Shown: positions 21,309 to 28,926 of the stretch, piece by piece
How the letters are laid out: the number at the start of each line of letters is the position of its first letter
How positions within the stretch are numbered: position 1 is the first letter of the stretch
Source of the DNA: Actinomycetota bacterium
GTDB taxonomy: Bacteria; Actinomycetota; Actinomycetes; Mycobacteriales; Mycobacteriaceae
Length of the DNA: 64,000 bases
Reading direction: 5' to 3'
Assembly: GCA_018268465.1 (NCBI GenBank)
Contig: JAFDWN010000015.1
Span: forward strand, 201,314 to 265,313
Notes under the pieces: generated by a model
The model's database searches: none
The model's input: the letters and a program-made list of their open reading frames with translations, nothing else
What the model was told of the DNA's origin: nothing
Position numbers and translations under genes: made by a program

Positions 21309-21856
21309 GACGCCCCTTCCAACCACTTCGCCAGCTCGCGCTGGTCGTCACCCCGGAACCCGGTGTCGATCTCCGTTCCCGACGGCAGCTTCCAGCGGAT
21401 CGCCAGAATCGCCTCGTACGGCTCTGATGGACCCGCGGGGCCGCCCGCGGAAGTCCGGTCACCGCCGCGCGGGATCACCTTGCCCGCAATGCCCTTCTCG
21501 GTGCGGATCGTGGTGATCGACTCGTCGGGAATCCAGATCGGCCCGGCACCGGTGCGCTGCACCATGATGCCCTCCGGATAGCGGGTCAGCACGGCCTTGC
21601 TGCGAAACCCGAGGTCGCCCACCGCGATCCGATCCAGCCAGCTGGGCACCAGCGTGCTCCCGACGTAGAGACCCTTGGTGGGCGCGATGATGGCGGGCCC
21701 GACGCTGTCGGGCAGCGGCGGCAGTGTGCCGATCAACTCGACCTGCCGCTTGGCGCGGTTGACCCAGCCGCGCATCATCTGGCGGATCAGGAAGGCGATG
21801 AGCACCACCAGCACGGCGGCCATCACCAGCGACCCGACGAGTGTGCCGGTGTTCAC
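21305..21856 (-). CDS. Membrane-anchored protein of the pyr operon (Rv1382-like)
   Basis: 183 residues: one N-terminal transmembrane helix (about residues 6-24, [20 protein letters not shown]), a basic [10 protein letters not shown] stretch, then a soluble domain of about 130 residues containing [27 protein letters not shown]. The topology suggests the soluble domain faces the cytosol; it looks like a PH-like fold. The function is unknown. M. tuberculosis has an equivalent gene, Rv1382, at the same place between pyrC and carA, so the link to pyrimidine genes is conserved. Both ends overlap neighbours by GTGA, implying coupled translation; the frame is open to 21994 but only the GTG at 21856 gives this coupling. 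Confidence 0.85.
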
Positions 21857-23151
21857 AGGCGATCCGGGGTCTTGCCGTCGCGGGCGGTGACCTCGCCGCG
21901 CAGCAGGGTGAGCGTGACGACCGCCGGCAGGACCATCGCCTCGTACGGGGTGTTGTCCGAACGGCTCGCCAGTTCCGCGCCCGCCACCGTCCACGTCACG
22001 TCGGGATCGACGACGGTCAGGTTGGCCGGTTCGCCGACCTCGAGCGGCCTGCCCTGGTCGGGCAGCCCGACGATGCGTGCCGGATTCTCGCTCATCACCC
22101 GTGCGACACCCCGCCAGTCGAGCAGACCCGGCCGAACCATCGTTTCCGCGACCACCGACAACGCCGTCTGCAGGCCGAGCATGCCGGGCCGGGCCGCGGA
22201 GAATTCGCAGACCTTCTCGTGTTCGGCGTGCGGGGCGTGATCGGTGGCCACACAGTCGATCACCCCATCGGCCAGCGCCTGCCGCAGCGCGGCCGCATCC
22301 GCGGCCTCCCGCAGCGGGGGGTTCACCCGGTCACGGCCGTCATAGCCCGCCAGCCGGCTGTCGTCGAGCAGCAGGTGATGCGGGGTGACCTCGGCAGTGA
22401 TCGAGATACCCTGCGCCTTAGCCCATTTGACGATCTCGACGGTTCCAGCAGTGGACGCGTGGCAGATGTGCACACGCGCACCGGCATCGCGGGCGAGCAG
22501 GGCGTCCCTGGCGACGATTGATTCCTCGGCGGCGCGGGGCCAGCCGGCCAGACCCAAGCGGGCGGCGTTGGGGCCCTCGTGCGCGACGGCACCGTTGGTC
22601 AGCCGCGGCTCCTCGGCATGCTGGGCGACAAGCACCCCCAGGCCGGTGGCGTATTCCAGCGCGCGCCGCATGACCAGCGGATCGTGCACGCAGCTGCCGT
22701 CGTCGGAGAACATCCTGACCTGGCCGGCACCCGCGGCCATCATGCCCATCTCGGTGAGTTGCTTCCCGGCCAGCCCCATGGTGACCGCTCCCACCGGGTG
22801 CACGTCGACCAGACCGACCTGCTGACCGCGATGCCAGACGTGGTCGGTGACCACGGAGCTGTCGGCCACCGGTTCGGTGTTGGCCATCGCGAACACCGCG
22901 GTGTACCCACCCAATGCTGCTGCCGCCGAGCCGGTTTCGATATCCTCAGCGTACTCGCGGCCCGGTTCGCGCAGGTGGGTGTGCAGGTCGACGAAACCCG
23001 GCAGGAGGATCTGCCCGGCCGCGTCGATCACGTCGACACTCTCGTGCACGCTCAGATCCGCACCGATACCGGCGATCTGGCCGTCCTCGATAAGGACGTC
23101 CACCGGTTGGCCCTCCCCGTACAGCCGCACCCCACGGATCAGAATGCTCAT
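21853..23151 (-). CDS. pyrC: Dihydroorotase
   Basis: Closes carbamoyl aspartate to dihydroorotate; zinc amidohydrolase of class I. The 432-residue protein has the first metal motif [10 protein letters not shown] (His57, His59), QHAEEP and ICHAST carrying later metal ligands, and the catalytic Asp in CVATDHAPH. Start ATG overlaps the pyrB stop (ATGA). Confidence 0.96.
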   Translation of the reverse strand: MSILIRGVRLYGEGQPVDVLIEDGQIAGIGADLSVHESVDVIDAAGQILLPGFVDLHTHLREPGREYAEDIETGSAAAALGGYTAVFAMANTEPVADSSVVTDHVWHRGQQVGLVDVHPVGAVTMGLAGKQLTEMGMMAAGAGQVRMFSDDGSCVHDPLVMRRALEYATGLGVLVAQHAEEPRLTNGAVAHEGPNAARLGLAGWPRAAEESIVARDALLARDAGARVHICHASTAGTVEIVKWAKAQGISITAEVTPHHLLLDDSRLAGYDGRDRVNPPLREAADAAALRQALADGVIDCVATDHAPHAEHEKVCEFSAARPGMLGLQTALSVVAETMVRPGLLDWRGVARVMSENPARIVGLPDQGRPLEVGEPANLTVVDPDVTWTVAGAELASRSDNTPYEAMVLPAVVTLTLLRGEVTARDGKTPDRL

Positions 23152-24170
23152 GCGCTCATCGCCTCTCCGCCGTCCCCCTCATCGGGGCTGCTCGCTCTTC
23201 GCGCAAGCGGCTCATCGGGGGTGGTCTCCGCCCCGACGAGCAGATGGAACAGCACCGCCATCCGCACATGCACACCGTTGGAAACCTGTTGCAGCACCGC
23301 GGATTGCGGCGAGTCCGCCACCGACGACGCGATCTCCATGCCGCGCAGCATGGGCCCGGGATGCAGCACCACCGCGTCGTCGGACAACAACGTCTGACGC
23401 TTCCCGGACAGCCCGTATCGCAACGAATACTCCCGGGTCGACGGGAAGAATCCGCCGTTCATCCGCTCGGCCTGCACCCGCAACATCAGCACCGCGTCAG
23501 CAGCGGGCAGTTCGGCGTCCAGCTCGTGCGACACCGTGACCGGCCAGCCCTGGACACCCACCGGCAGCAGCGTCGGCGGCGCCACCAGCACCACCTCGGC
23601 GCCCAGGGTGTCCAACAGTGTCACGTTCGAGCGTGCCACCCGGCTGTGCAGGATGTCGCCGACGATGACCACCCGCCTGCCCTCGATACCGCCGAGGCGC
23701 TGGCGCAGCGTCAGCGCGTCCAGCAGCGCTTGCGTCGGATGCTCGTGGGTGCCGTCACCGGCGTTGATCACCGACGGACCCGACACCCCGTCGGACCCGG
23801 CCTCCGCGGTCCACATCGCCAGCTGCTGCGCCGCACCGGAGGCGGGATGGCGGATGATCAGCGCGTCGGCGCCGGCCGCCCGCAGCGTCAACGCCGTGTC
23901 CCGCAGCGACTCACCCTTGGCCACCGACGACCCCGACGCACTGACGTTGATCACGTCGGCGCTCATCCATTTCCCCGCCACCTCGAATGACACCCGGGTG
24001 CGGGTGGAGTTCTCGTAGAACATCGTGATCACCGTGCGGCCGCGCAGCGTGGGCAGCTTCTTGACCTCGCGCCCCAGCAACGCCCGGCTGAAGCGGTCGG
24101 CGTCGTCGAGGATCGCCGTCGCCTCGTCGCGAGACAGGTCCCCCGCCGCCAACAGATGCCGCGCGCTCAT
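23148..24170 (-). CDS. pyrB: Aspartate carbamoyltransferase catalytic subunit
   Basis: Joins carbamoyl phosphate to aspartate, the first committed step of pyrimidine synthesis. 340 residues; the carbamoyl-phosphate loop STRTR is at 55-59, with [10 protein letters not shown] and [14 protein letters not shown] as the other substrate-binding segments. The ATG at 24170 has GGGAG six bases upstream. The last 25 residues ([22 protein letters not shown]) differ from the remembered M. tuberculosis tail and are encoded partly by a short repeat (23194-23217) that also occurs twice just upstream of the gene. Confidence 0.95.
   Translation of the reverse strand: MSARHLLAAGDLSRDEATAILDDADRFSRALLGREVKKLPTLRGRTVITMFYENSTRTRVSFEVAGKWMSADVINVSASGSSVAKGESLRDTALTLRAAGADALIIRHPASGAAQQLAMWTAEAGSDGVSGPSVINAGDGTHEHPTQALLDALTLRQRLGGIEGRRVVIVGDILHSRVARSNVTLLDTLGAEVVLVAPPTLLPVGVQGWPVTVSHELDAELPAADAVLMLRVQAERMNGGFFPSTREYSLRYGLSGKRQTLLSDDAVVLHPGPMLRGMEIASSVADSPQSAVLQQVSNGVHVRMAVLFHLLVGAETTPDEPLARRASSPDEGDGGEAMSA
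23194..23217. repeat. Short repeat, copy 1, inside the 3' end of pyrB
   Basis: GCTCTTCGCGCAAGCGGCTCATCG, written on the plus strand in two pieces GCTCTTCGCGCAAG and CGGCTCATCG, matches the two copies upstream of pyrB except for one extra G. It is translated as part of the pyrB C-terminal tail. Confidence 0.6.
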
Positions 24171-24180
24171 CGATACTCCC

Positions 24181-24204
24181 TGCTCTTCGCGCAAGCGCTC
24201 ATCG
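24181..24204. repeat. Short repeat, copy 2, between pyrR and pyrB
   Basis: A 24-base unit starting TGCTCTTCGCGCAAG and ending CGCTCATCG; it is identical to copy 3 and forms a direct repeat with a 32-base period. In pyr-operon orientation it supplies the GAAGAGCAGGGAG sequence used as the pyrB ribosome binding site. Confidence 0.7.
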
Positions 24205-24212
24205 GTGCCCCT

Positions 24213-24236
24213 TGCTCTTCGCGCAAGCGCTCATCG
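24213..24236. repeat. Short repeat, copy 3, overlapping the pyrR stop
   Basis: Identical 24-base unit to copy 2. Read on the minus strand it spans the pyrR stop codon (CGATGAGC), so repeat gain here fixed the pyrR-pyrB junction. Confidence 0.7.
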
Positions 24237-24785
24237 CGAAATCACCACGCCGTCCCGCTCGTCGTGCTCACTCAACAGCACATGCACACTCTCCGTCCGC
24301 GACGTCGGCACGTTCTTGCCGACGTAGTCGGCGCGCACCGGCAGTTCGCGGTGGCCGCGGTCCACCAGCACCGCGAGCTGGACCGCCCGGGGTCGGCCGA
24401 TATCGCGCAGCGCGTCCAGCGCCGAGCGGACCGAGCGGCCGGAGAACAGCACGTCGTCGACCAGCACCACGAGCGCATCGTCGATGCCGCCCTCCGGTAT
24501 GGAGGTGTCCTCCAGCGGCCGGGGCGGCTTGAAGTTGAGATCGTCGCGGTACAGCGTGATGTCCAGCGCTCCGTGGGGCACGGTGACGCCGGCGAACTCA
24601 TGGATCCGCTCGACCAGCCGGCTGGCCAGGATCACACCCCGCGTGGGTATGCCGAGAAGCACCACCCGCGGCGCGTCGGGGCCGTCCAGAGCGGTTTTCT
24701 CGATGATCTGATGCGCGATGCGGGAGACGGTCCGGCCGACGTCGGCGGCGGACATCAGCTCCCTGTCGGTGCCGGAAGAGCCCAT
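24231..24785 (-). CDS. pyrR: PyrR, pyrimidine operon RNA-binding regulator / uracil phosphoribosyltransferase
   Basis: UMP/UTP-responsive RNA-binding repressor of the pyr operon with residual uracil phosphoribosyltransferase activity. 184 residues; the PRPP-binding motif is [18 protein letters not shown] (about 104-121), and [13 protein letters not shown] is the phosphate-contacting loop. ATG at 24785 is chosen by AGGAGG 12 bases upstream and the following [11 protein letters not shown]; the frame runs open to 24950. It is the first gene of the operon and its own leader carries a PyrR-type RNA hairpin. Confidence 0.95.
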   Translation of the reverse strand: MGSSGTDRELMSAADVGRTVSRIAHQIIEKTALDGPDAPRVVLLGIPTRGVILASRLVERIHEFAGVTVPHGALDITLYRDDLNFKPPRPLEDTSIPEGGIDDALVVLVDDVLFSGRSVRSALDALRDIGRPRAVQLAVLVDRGHRELPVRADYVGKNVPTSRTESVHVLLSEHDERDGVVISR

Positions 24786-24797
24786 AGGAGACTCTGA

Positions 24798-24833
24798 CCT
24801 CCTTCTCCGCCTCACAGGACGGATCGTTAAAGG
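24798..24833 (-). promoter_or_regulatory. PyrR-binding RNA hairpin overlapping the pyrR Shine-Dalgarno sequence
   Basis: In the mRNA, CCUU (24833-24830) pairs with AAGG (24804-24801) and UCCG (24823-24820) with CGGA (24809-24806), closing the loop UCCUGUGAGG. The stretch GUCCUGUGAGGC...GAGAAGG closely follows the B. subtilis PyrR-binding loop GUCCAGAGAGGC...GAGAAGG as I remember it. The AAGGAGG ribosome site starts inside the lower stem, so PyrR-UMP binding would block translation, the mechanism reported for M. smegmatis. A further AGGAG/CTCCT pairing immediately before the ATG could add to the block. Confidence 0.85.
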
Positions 24834-24850
24834 ATGTCGAACTGCCGGGC

Positions 24851-24856
24851 AGCTTA
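24851..24856 (-). promoter_or_regulatory. pyr operon promoter, extended -10 box
   Basis: On the minus strand TGC-TAAGCT forms an extended -10 element about 65 bases before the pyrR ATG; transcription starting near 24844 would include the whole PyrR hairpin. The -35 region is weak (TTCGCC at an 18-base spacing). Confidence 0.5.
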
Positions 24857-25089
24857 GCACCGGGGACGGCGCCAGGCGAAAACGGCGAGCCGCCGGATCG
24901 CCATACGCGCGCGTGCCCGTCGACCAGCCCGGCCAGCTCAGGAAAGCCACGCTTACCAGACCTCAGTTCCCGATCGTGGACAGCCGTGGACACCGCCCCT
25001 TCACTGGTGGGACAAGGCCGTCCGGCGCGGGTGCCGCGCTGGCCGACCACCCGCCGGCGGACCGTCCGGCAGACCCATCGGAGGCGAGT

Positions 25090-26307
25090 ATGAAGGTCGG
25101 TGCCGACCCGACACCGAGCGCCGCGGCGGCGCAGTCAGCCGCCCCGGGGGCGTGGGCCCACGTGCTGCGGGTCGCCTGCGCGCTCGCGGCGGCGATGGGC
25201 GTCGGCCGATTCGTCTACACCCCGATCCTTCCGCTGATGACCGCGCAGGCCGGGATGAGCCCGGCGCAAGGCGCGACGCTGGCCACCGTCAACTACGTCG
25301 GCTACTTCGCGGGCTCGCTGCTGGGCATGGTGGTTTCCGCGACCGGCCGCTCACCGGCGCTCTACCGGATCTCGCTGATCCTCGTCGTCGGCAGTATGGC
25401 GGCGATGCCGTTGACCCTCGCCGTCGATCTCTGGCTGGCGCTCCGCTTCGTCGCGGGCGTGGGCAGCGCGGTGGCCTTCGTCTTCGCGGTCAGCTCGCTG
25501 CTCGGCCATCTGCGCGGCCACCCCGGCCAGATGCCCGGATGGGGATTCAGCGGCGTGGGCGCGGGTATCGCGCTCGCCGGGGTGCTGGTCCTCATCGTCG
25601 GCCACGTCGGCGACTGGCGGACCGCATGGTGGGCGGCGGCCGCGCTGTGCGCCCTGCTGACCGCGGGAGCATGGAGCCTGCGCCCGGAAGCCACTGCGGC
25701 ACAGGATTCATCAACGCCCGACCCATCGCGTCTCCGCACCCATCGATGGTTCTCCGCGCTGTTCGCCAGCTACACCCTCGAAGGGCTGGGTTACATGATC
25801 GCGGGCACGTTCCTGGTCGCGGCCGTGGCGGAGACGACCTCGGACTGGCTCGGCGCCACCGCGTGGATTCTCGTGGGGCTGGCCGCCGCACCCTCGGCGG
25901 TGCTGTGGGGACGTCTCGGCGTCCGGTTCAGCCGTCCCGCACTGCTGTTCGCCGCCCTGATCGTGCAGGCCGTCGGCATCGCGCTGCCCGCCGTCGCCGG
26001 CGGAGCGACCGCGGCGATCCTGGCCGCGCTGTTCTTCGGCGTCACGTTCGTCGCGGTGAGCACACTCACGCTGTCCACCGGCGCACACCTGCGGTTCCCG
26101 CGTTCGGTGCCCCTGCTCACGGCCGGCTATTCACTGGGCCAGATCGCCGGGCCCGTCGCGGTCGCGCCCCTGCTCGCCCGCGGCTACCACCCGGCGCTGC
26201 TCGTCGGGGCGGTGCTGGTGCTCGTCGCGGCGGCCGCGGCGGCCCTGCTGCGCATCGGATTCCCGCACCACCTCCCGGTGCCACATATCGTCGCCGATCC
26301 CGTGTGA
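25090..26307 (+). CDS. MFS transporter, YbfB/YjiJ-like
   Basis: 405-residue membrane protein with about twelve hydrophobic helices and no signal peptide. N-terminal GVGRFVYTPILPLM (about residues 37-50) and the repeated small-residue helices match the YbfB/YjiJ type of major facilitator proteins; the substrate is unknown. ATG at 25090 with GGAGGCGAG upstream; the frame is open for 370 bases before it, antisense to pyrR, but has no ribosome site there. Divergent from the pyr operon with about 300 bp between start codons. Its stop is eight bases from the convergent MBL-fold hydrolase stop. Confidence 0.85.
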   Translation: MKVGADPTPSAAAAQSAAPGAWAHVLRVACALAAAMGVGRFVYTPILPLMTAQAGMSPAQGATLATVNYVGYFAGSLLGMVVSATGRSPALYRISLILVVGSMAAMPLTLAVDLWLALRFVAGVGSAVAFVFAVSSLLGHLRGHPGQMPGWGFSGVGAGIALAGVLVLIVGHVGDWRTAWWAAAALCALLTAGAWSLRPEATAAQDSSTPDPSRLRTHRWFSALFASYTLEGLGYMIAGTFLVAAVAETTSDWLGATAWILVGLAAAPSAVLWGRLGVRFSRPALLFAALIVQAVGIALPAVAGGATAAILAALFFGVTFVAVSTLTLSTGAHLRFPRSVPLLTAGYSLGQIAGPVAVAPLLARGYHPALLVGAVLVLVAAAAAALLRIGFPHHLPVPHIVADPV

Positions 26308-26315
26308 CGAGACGC

Positions 26316-27137
26316 TCAGCTGTCCGCGGTGTCGCGCAGGGCCCAGCTGCCCGGCGATGCGATCCGCAGCCGGTCGGCGAAACCCGCGTCCGCAAACGAT
26401 TTTCGCACGTCGTCGAGCGACTGGCTGTACAGCGACCACCCCTCGCAATGGGCGGGCACCACCAGCGCGTCACCCAGCAGCGCGGCGACGTCGGAGGCGC
26501 GGTCGGCGGTCAGGGTGAGCGGCCTGCCCGCGTTCTTGGCCGCCACCCTGGCCGAACCGATATGCAGGACCGCGACGGCGATGTCGGGAAAGCGCCGGGC
26601 GATCTCCAGCACCGGGACGATGGAGGCGTTGTCCCCGCTGACGTAGACCACCGGCAGGCCGGCACCCTGCAGCACGAATCCCGTGACCTCGGTGTTGATG
26701 TTGCCGTACTCGTCACGTTCGCCGTCGGCCGGACCGTGCTGGGCGGGCACCGCGTGCACCGTCACCTCCACACCGCCGTCGGCGCGGGCGGAGAGCACCG
26801 TGGATTCGAACGGTGCCAGGCCCCTGGCGTTACCGCCGAGGCGGCTCGCCGCCTGGGCTCCTGTCAGCACGACGGGCACCGTGGCAGCGAATTCCCTTCC
26901 GGCAGTGTCGAAATTATCGTGGTGCAGATCATGACTGAGGAGCACCGCGTCCACCGGGCCGAGCTGTTCGGGCCCGGCCGCGGGGCCGACGGTCTTGCGG
27001 TACGGGCCGTAGTCGCGGGGCGCGTCGAAGGTCGGATCACTGACCAGCCGCAGCCCGCCGTAGTCGAGAACCACCGTCGACCCGCCGATCACACCGACCG
27101 CAAAACCGTTGCGGTCCAGGCCTATCGCGGTGGCCAT
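26316..27137 (-). CDS. MBL-fold metallo-hydrolase
   Basis: 273-residue metallo-beta-lactamase-fold protein of the UlaG-like broad group. The metal motif is the variant LSHDLHHDNFD (His69, His72, His73, Asp74) rather than HxHxDH; later ligands are likely His in VPAQHGP, Asp in VSGDNAS and His in VPAHCEGW. Substrate unknown. TGATG overlap with the LysR gene stop and GGAGG in that overlap region show the two form an operon, so the hydrolase is probably not the only LysR target. Confidence 0.83.
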   Translation of the reverse strand: MATAIGLDRNGFAVGVIGGSTVVLDYGGLRLVSDPTFDAPRDYGPYRKTVGPAAGPEQLGPVDAVLLSHDLHHDNFDTAGREFAATVPVVLTGAQAASRLGGNARGLAPFESTVLSARADGGVEVTVHAVPAQHGPADGERDEYGNINTEVTGFVLQGAGLPVVYVSGDNASIVPVLEIARRFPDIAVAVLHIGSARVAAKNAGRPLTLTADRASDVAALLGDALVVPAHCEGWSLYSQSLDDVRKSFADAGFADRLRIASPGSWALRDTADS

Positions 27138-28057
27138 CAGGAGATCCTCCGCGCCGCGGCGAGGTCCACCGATCCCAGCGCCGCAGGGTCGTCGCGTTCA
27201 TGGGTGTGCCACAGGAACCGCGACAGCGCCGGCGTCATCACGGCGTCGGCCCTGCGCACGAATACCGTCTCGACCCGGGACTCCGCGGGCGAGAGGTGAT
27301 GCACCCGCAGCCCGGCGGCGGCCGGCGAACCCTTCACCACCTCCAGCGGAAGCAACGTCATACCCATCCCGGCTGCGACACAACCGAGGATGCCTTCGAG
27401 GGTGCCGAATTCGACGACCTCGGGGTCCGGTAGGCCGCGATCGTCGAACAGGCGCTGCAGCCGGGCGCGGTAGGCGCACCCGGCACGCAGCACCAACAAC
27501 TTGCGGGGGCGTTCGGCGACGGCGGCCCAATCCAGATCCGGTATCCGCACACCGCTGATCAGCACGAGCTGCTCGACGAACATCGGCTCACTGACCAGGT
27601 CCGGATGACGCACCGGCCCACAGACGAACGCCCCGTCCAGGCGATGATCGGCCACCTGTGCGGTCAACGCGTCGGTGGTGTCGGTCGTCAGGGTGAGGTC
27701 CACCCGCGGGCACTCCGCGCTGAACGCGGCGAGAATACGGGGCAGCCGGAGACCCGCGGTGGTCTCCATCGACCCGATGGCCAACCGCCCGCGCGGGTCC
27801 CGCTCGTCTCCGACGACCTGGGTCATCTCGCGCACCAGCTGTGTGACACGTTCGGCGTACGGCACGAGCATCTCGCCCGCATTGGTCAGGGTGACCCCGC
27901 GGGCGTGGCGGCGGAACAGCTCCACACCGAGTTCGTCCTCCAGTGACCGGATGCGCGTGCTGATGTTCGACTGAACGGTCAGCAGTTCCTTGGAGGCACG
28001 GGAGATCCCCCCGGCCCTGGCCACCGCCAGGAAGAAATTCAAGTCGGCGATCTCCAT
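27137..28057 (-). CDS. LysR-family transcriptional regulator
   Basis: 306 residues, usual LysR length. The N-terminal winged helix-turn-helix is MEIADLNFFLAVARAGG through SKELLTVQSNISTRIRSLE; the rest is the two-subdomain effector-binding region. ATG at 28057 has AGAGGAGAA about seven bases upstream, which excludes the longer open frame to 28306. It is upstream of and overlapping with the MBL-fold hydrolase. The inducer and targets are not visible. Confidence 0.9.
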   Translation of the reverse strand: MEIADLNFFLAVARAGGISRASKELLTVQSNISTRIRSLEDELGVELFRRHARGVTLTNAGEMLVPYAERVTQLVREMTQVVGDERDPRGRLAIGSMETTAGLRLPRILAAFSAECPRVDLTLTTDTTDALTAQVADHRLDGAFVCGPVRHPDLVSEPMFVEQLVLISGVRIPDLDWAAVAERPRKLLVLRAGCAYRARLQRLFDDRGLPDPEVVEFGTLEGILGCVAAGMGMTLLPLEVVKGSPAAAGLRVHHLSPAESRVETVFVRRADAVMTPALSRFLWHTHERDDPAALGSVDLAAARRIS

Positions 28058-28152
28058 CCGCGTTCTCCTCTGAACGATCAACGGTGCCGCGCGGTCGGGC
28101 ACACCGGTCCCTGGCCACGACCGCACAGGCCGCACCGTCGCGGGGTGCCGCG

Positions 28153-28509
28153 TCATGCCAGTATCCGTCCTGGCGGCGCCGATGGCGATGGCACTGCCCC
28201 GGATTCCCGCGTCGTAGGGCGCAGCCCGGCGATCTCGACGCGCACGACCACGGCCCGGTCGCAGCGGACGGTGACCGGGCCGCCGCGATGCTGGAGGTAG
28301 GGCCACCCGGTAGGTGTCACCGTAGCCATGAAGAACGAGTCGGCCACGCCGATGAGTGCCGCGATCCGGGTGCTCAGTCGGTCGGCGGTGCCGATGTCGT
28401 CACCGTTGCGGCGCAGCGGTCCGTCGTCGTTGATGCTGCCCGTTGCGGCCTGGCGGGCGGCGACGGGTGCCGAGAAGGCAATAGACCCGTACCGCGACGG
28501 CCCGTTCAC
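28153..28509 (-). pseudogene. Remnant of a pyridoxamine-phosphate-oxidase-like flavin protein
   Basis: The first 80 residues look like the N-terminus of FMN-binding pyridoxamine 5'-phosphate-oxidase-family proteins: SRYGSIAFSAPVAARQ and ADSFFMATVTPTGWPYLQHRGGP. Intact relatives, about 200 residues, continue with PGFLKV... and a long barrel; here the sequence jumps after HRGGP to a segment like CDRAVVVRVE, normally found near the C-terminus, and ends in unrelated sequence. I read this as an internal deletion of roughly 80-100 codons. The GTG start has lost its clean junction with the upstream tautomerase gene. Confidence 0.6.
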
Positions 28510-28924
28510 GGGCGACGGTCCCGGCGGCGGGCACGGCGAGGGCTCCGGTCACATACTGGGCCGCACCGAATCCGAACGACCAGTCCTGCGGATGGTTCTC
28601 GAGCAGGCCGATGACCACGTCCTCGCCGGCGACGCCGACGGCCGCCAGCCGGTGCGCGATCCCGGCGTACAGTCGCTGCTTCGTCTCCACCGTTCGGCCG
28701 GCCTGGGTGAAGACCTGGACGATCACGACGTTCTCGGTGCGTTCGAAGCCCAATCCGGCGTCCTGGGCCACCAGTTCGCCCGGCCGGTGGGTGGTGACGA
28801 TCTGAAAGCGGTCGCGCGCTGGGATGTTCAGCACATCCACCACGGCGGCGTGGACGGCGTCGGTGATCGCGCGGATCTGGTCGGCGGTGCGCTTGTCGAC
28901 GAGGTCGATTCGAATCAATGGCAT
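28400..28924 (-). CDS. Tautomerase-family protein, C-terminus probably frameshifted
   Basis: 4-oxalocrotonate-tautomerase-like enzyme; mature enzymes use the N-terminal proline, Pro2 here in MPLIRIDL. ENHPQDWSFGFG near residue 115 is typical of the roughly 130-residue tautomerase subgroup. This frame reads 174 residues and ends in a basic tail (RRRPPGRNGQHQRRR) overlapping the downstream remnant. A one-base shift near 28520 would instead end the protein at a TGA overlapping the downstream GTG (GTGA at 28506-28509), the junction style used throughout this genome. Starts three bases after the MHS transporter stop; same operon. Confidence 0.72.
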   Translation of the reverse strand: MPLIRIDLVDKRTADQIRAITDAVHAAVVDVLNIPARDRFQIVTTHRPGELVAQDAGLGFERTENVVIVQVFTQAGRTVETKQRLYAGIAHRLAAVGVAGEDVVIGLLENHPQDWSFGFGAAQYVTGALAVPAAGTVARERAVAVRVYCLLGTRRRPPGRNGQHQRRRTAAPQR

Positions 28925-28926
28925 GG

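Noticed and set aside
26795..26820. GGATTCGAAC resembling a tRNA T-arm on the minus strand
   Set aside because: It lies in the reading frame of the MBL hydrolase (FEST) and no acceptor stem or anticodon arm can be folded around it.
25152..27299. Open frame of more than 700 codons on the plus strand through the MFS and MBL genes
   Set aside because: Arg/Gly/Pro-rich shadow translation with no domain; the overlapping frames have recognisable proteins.
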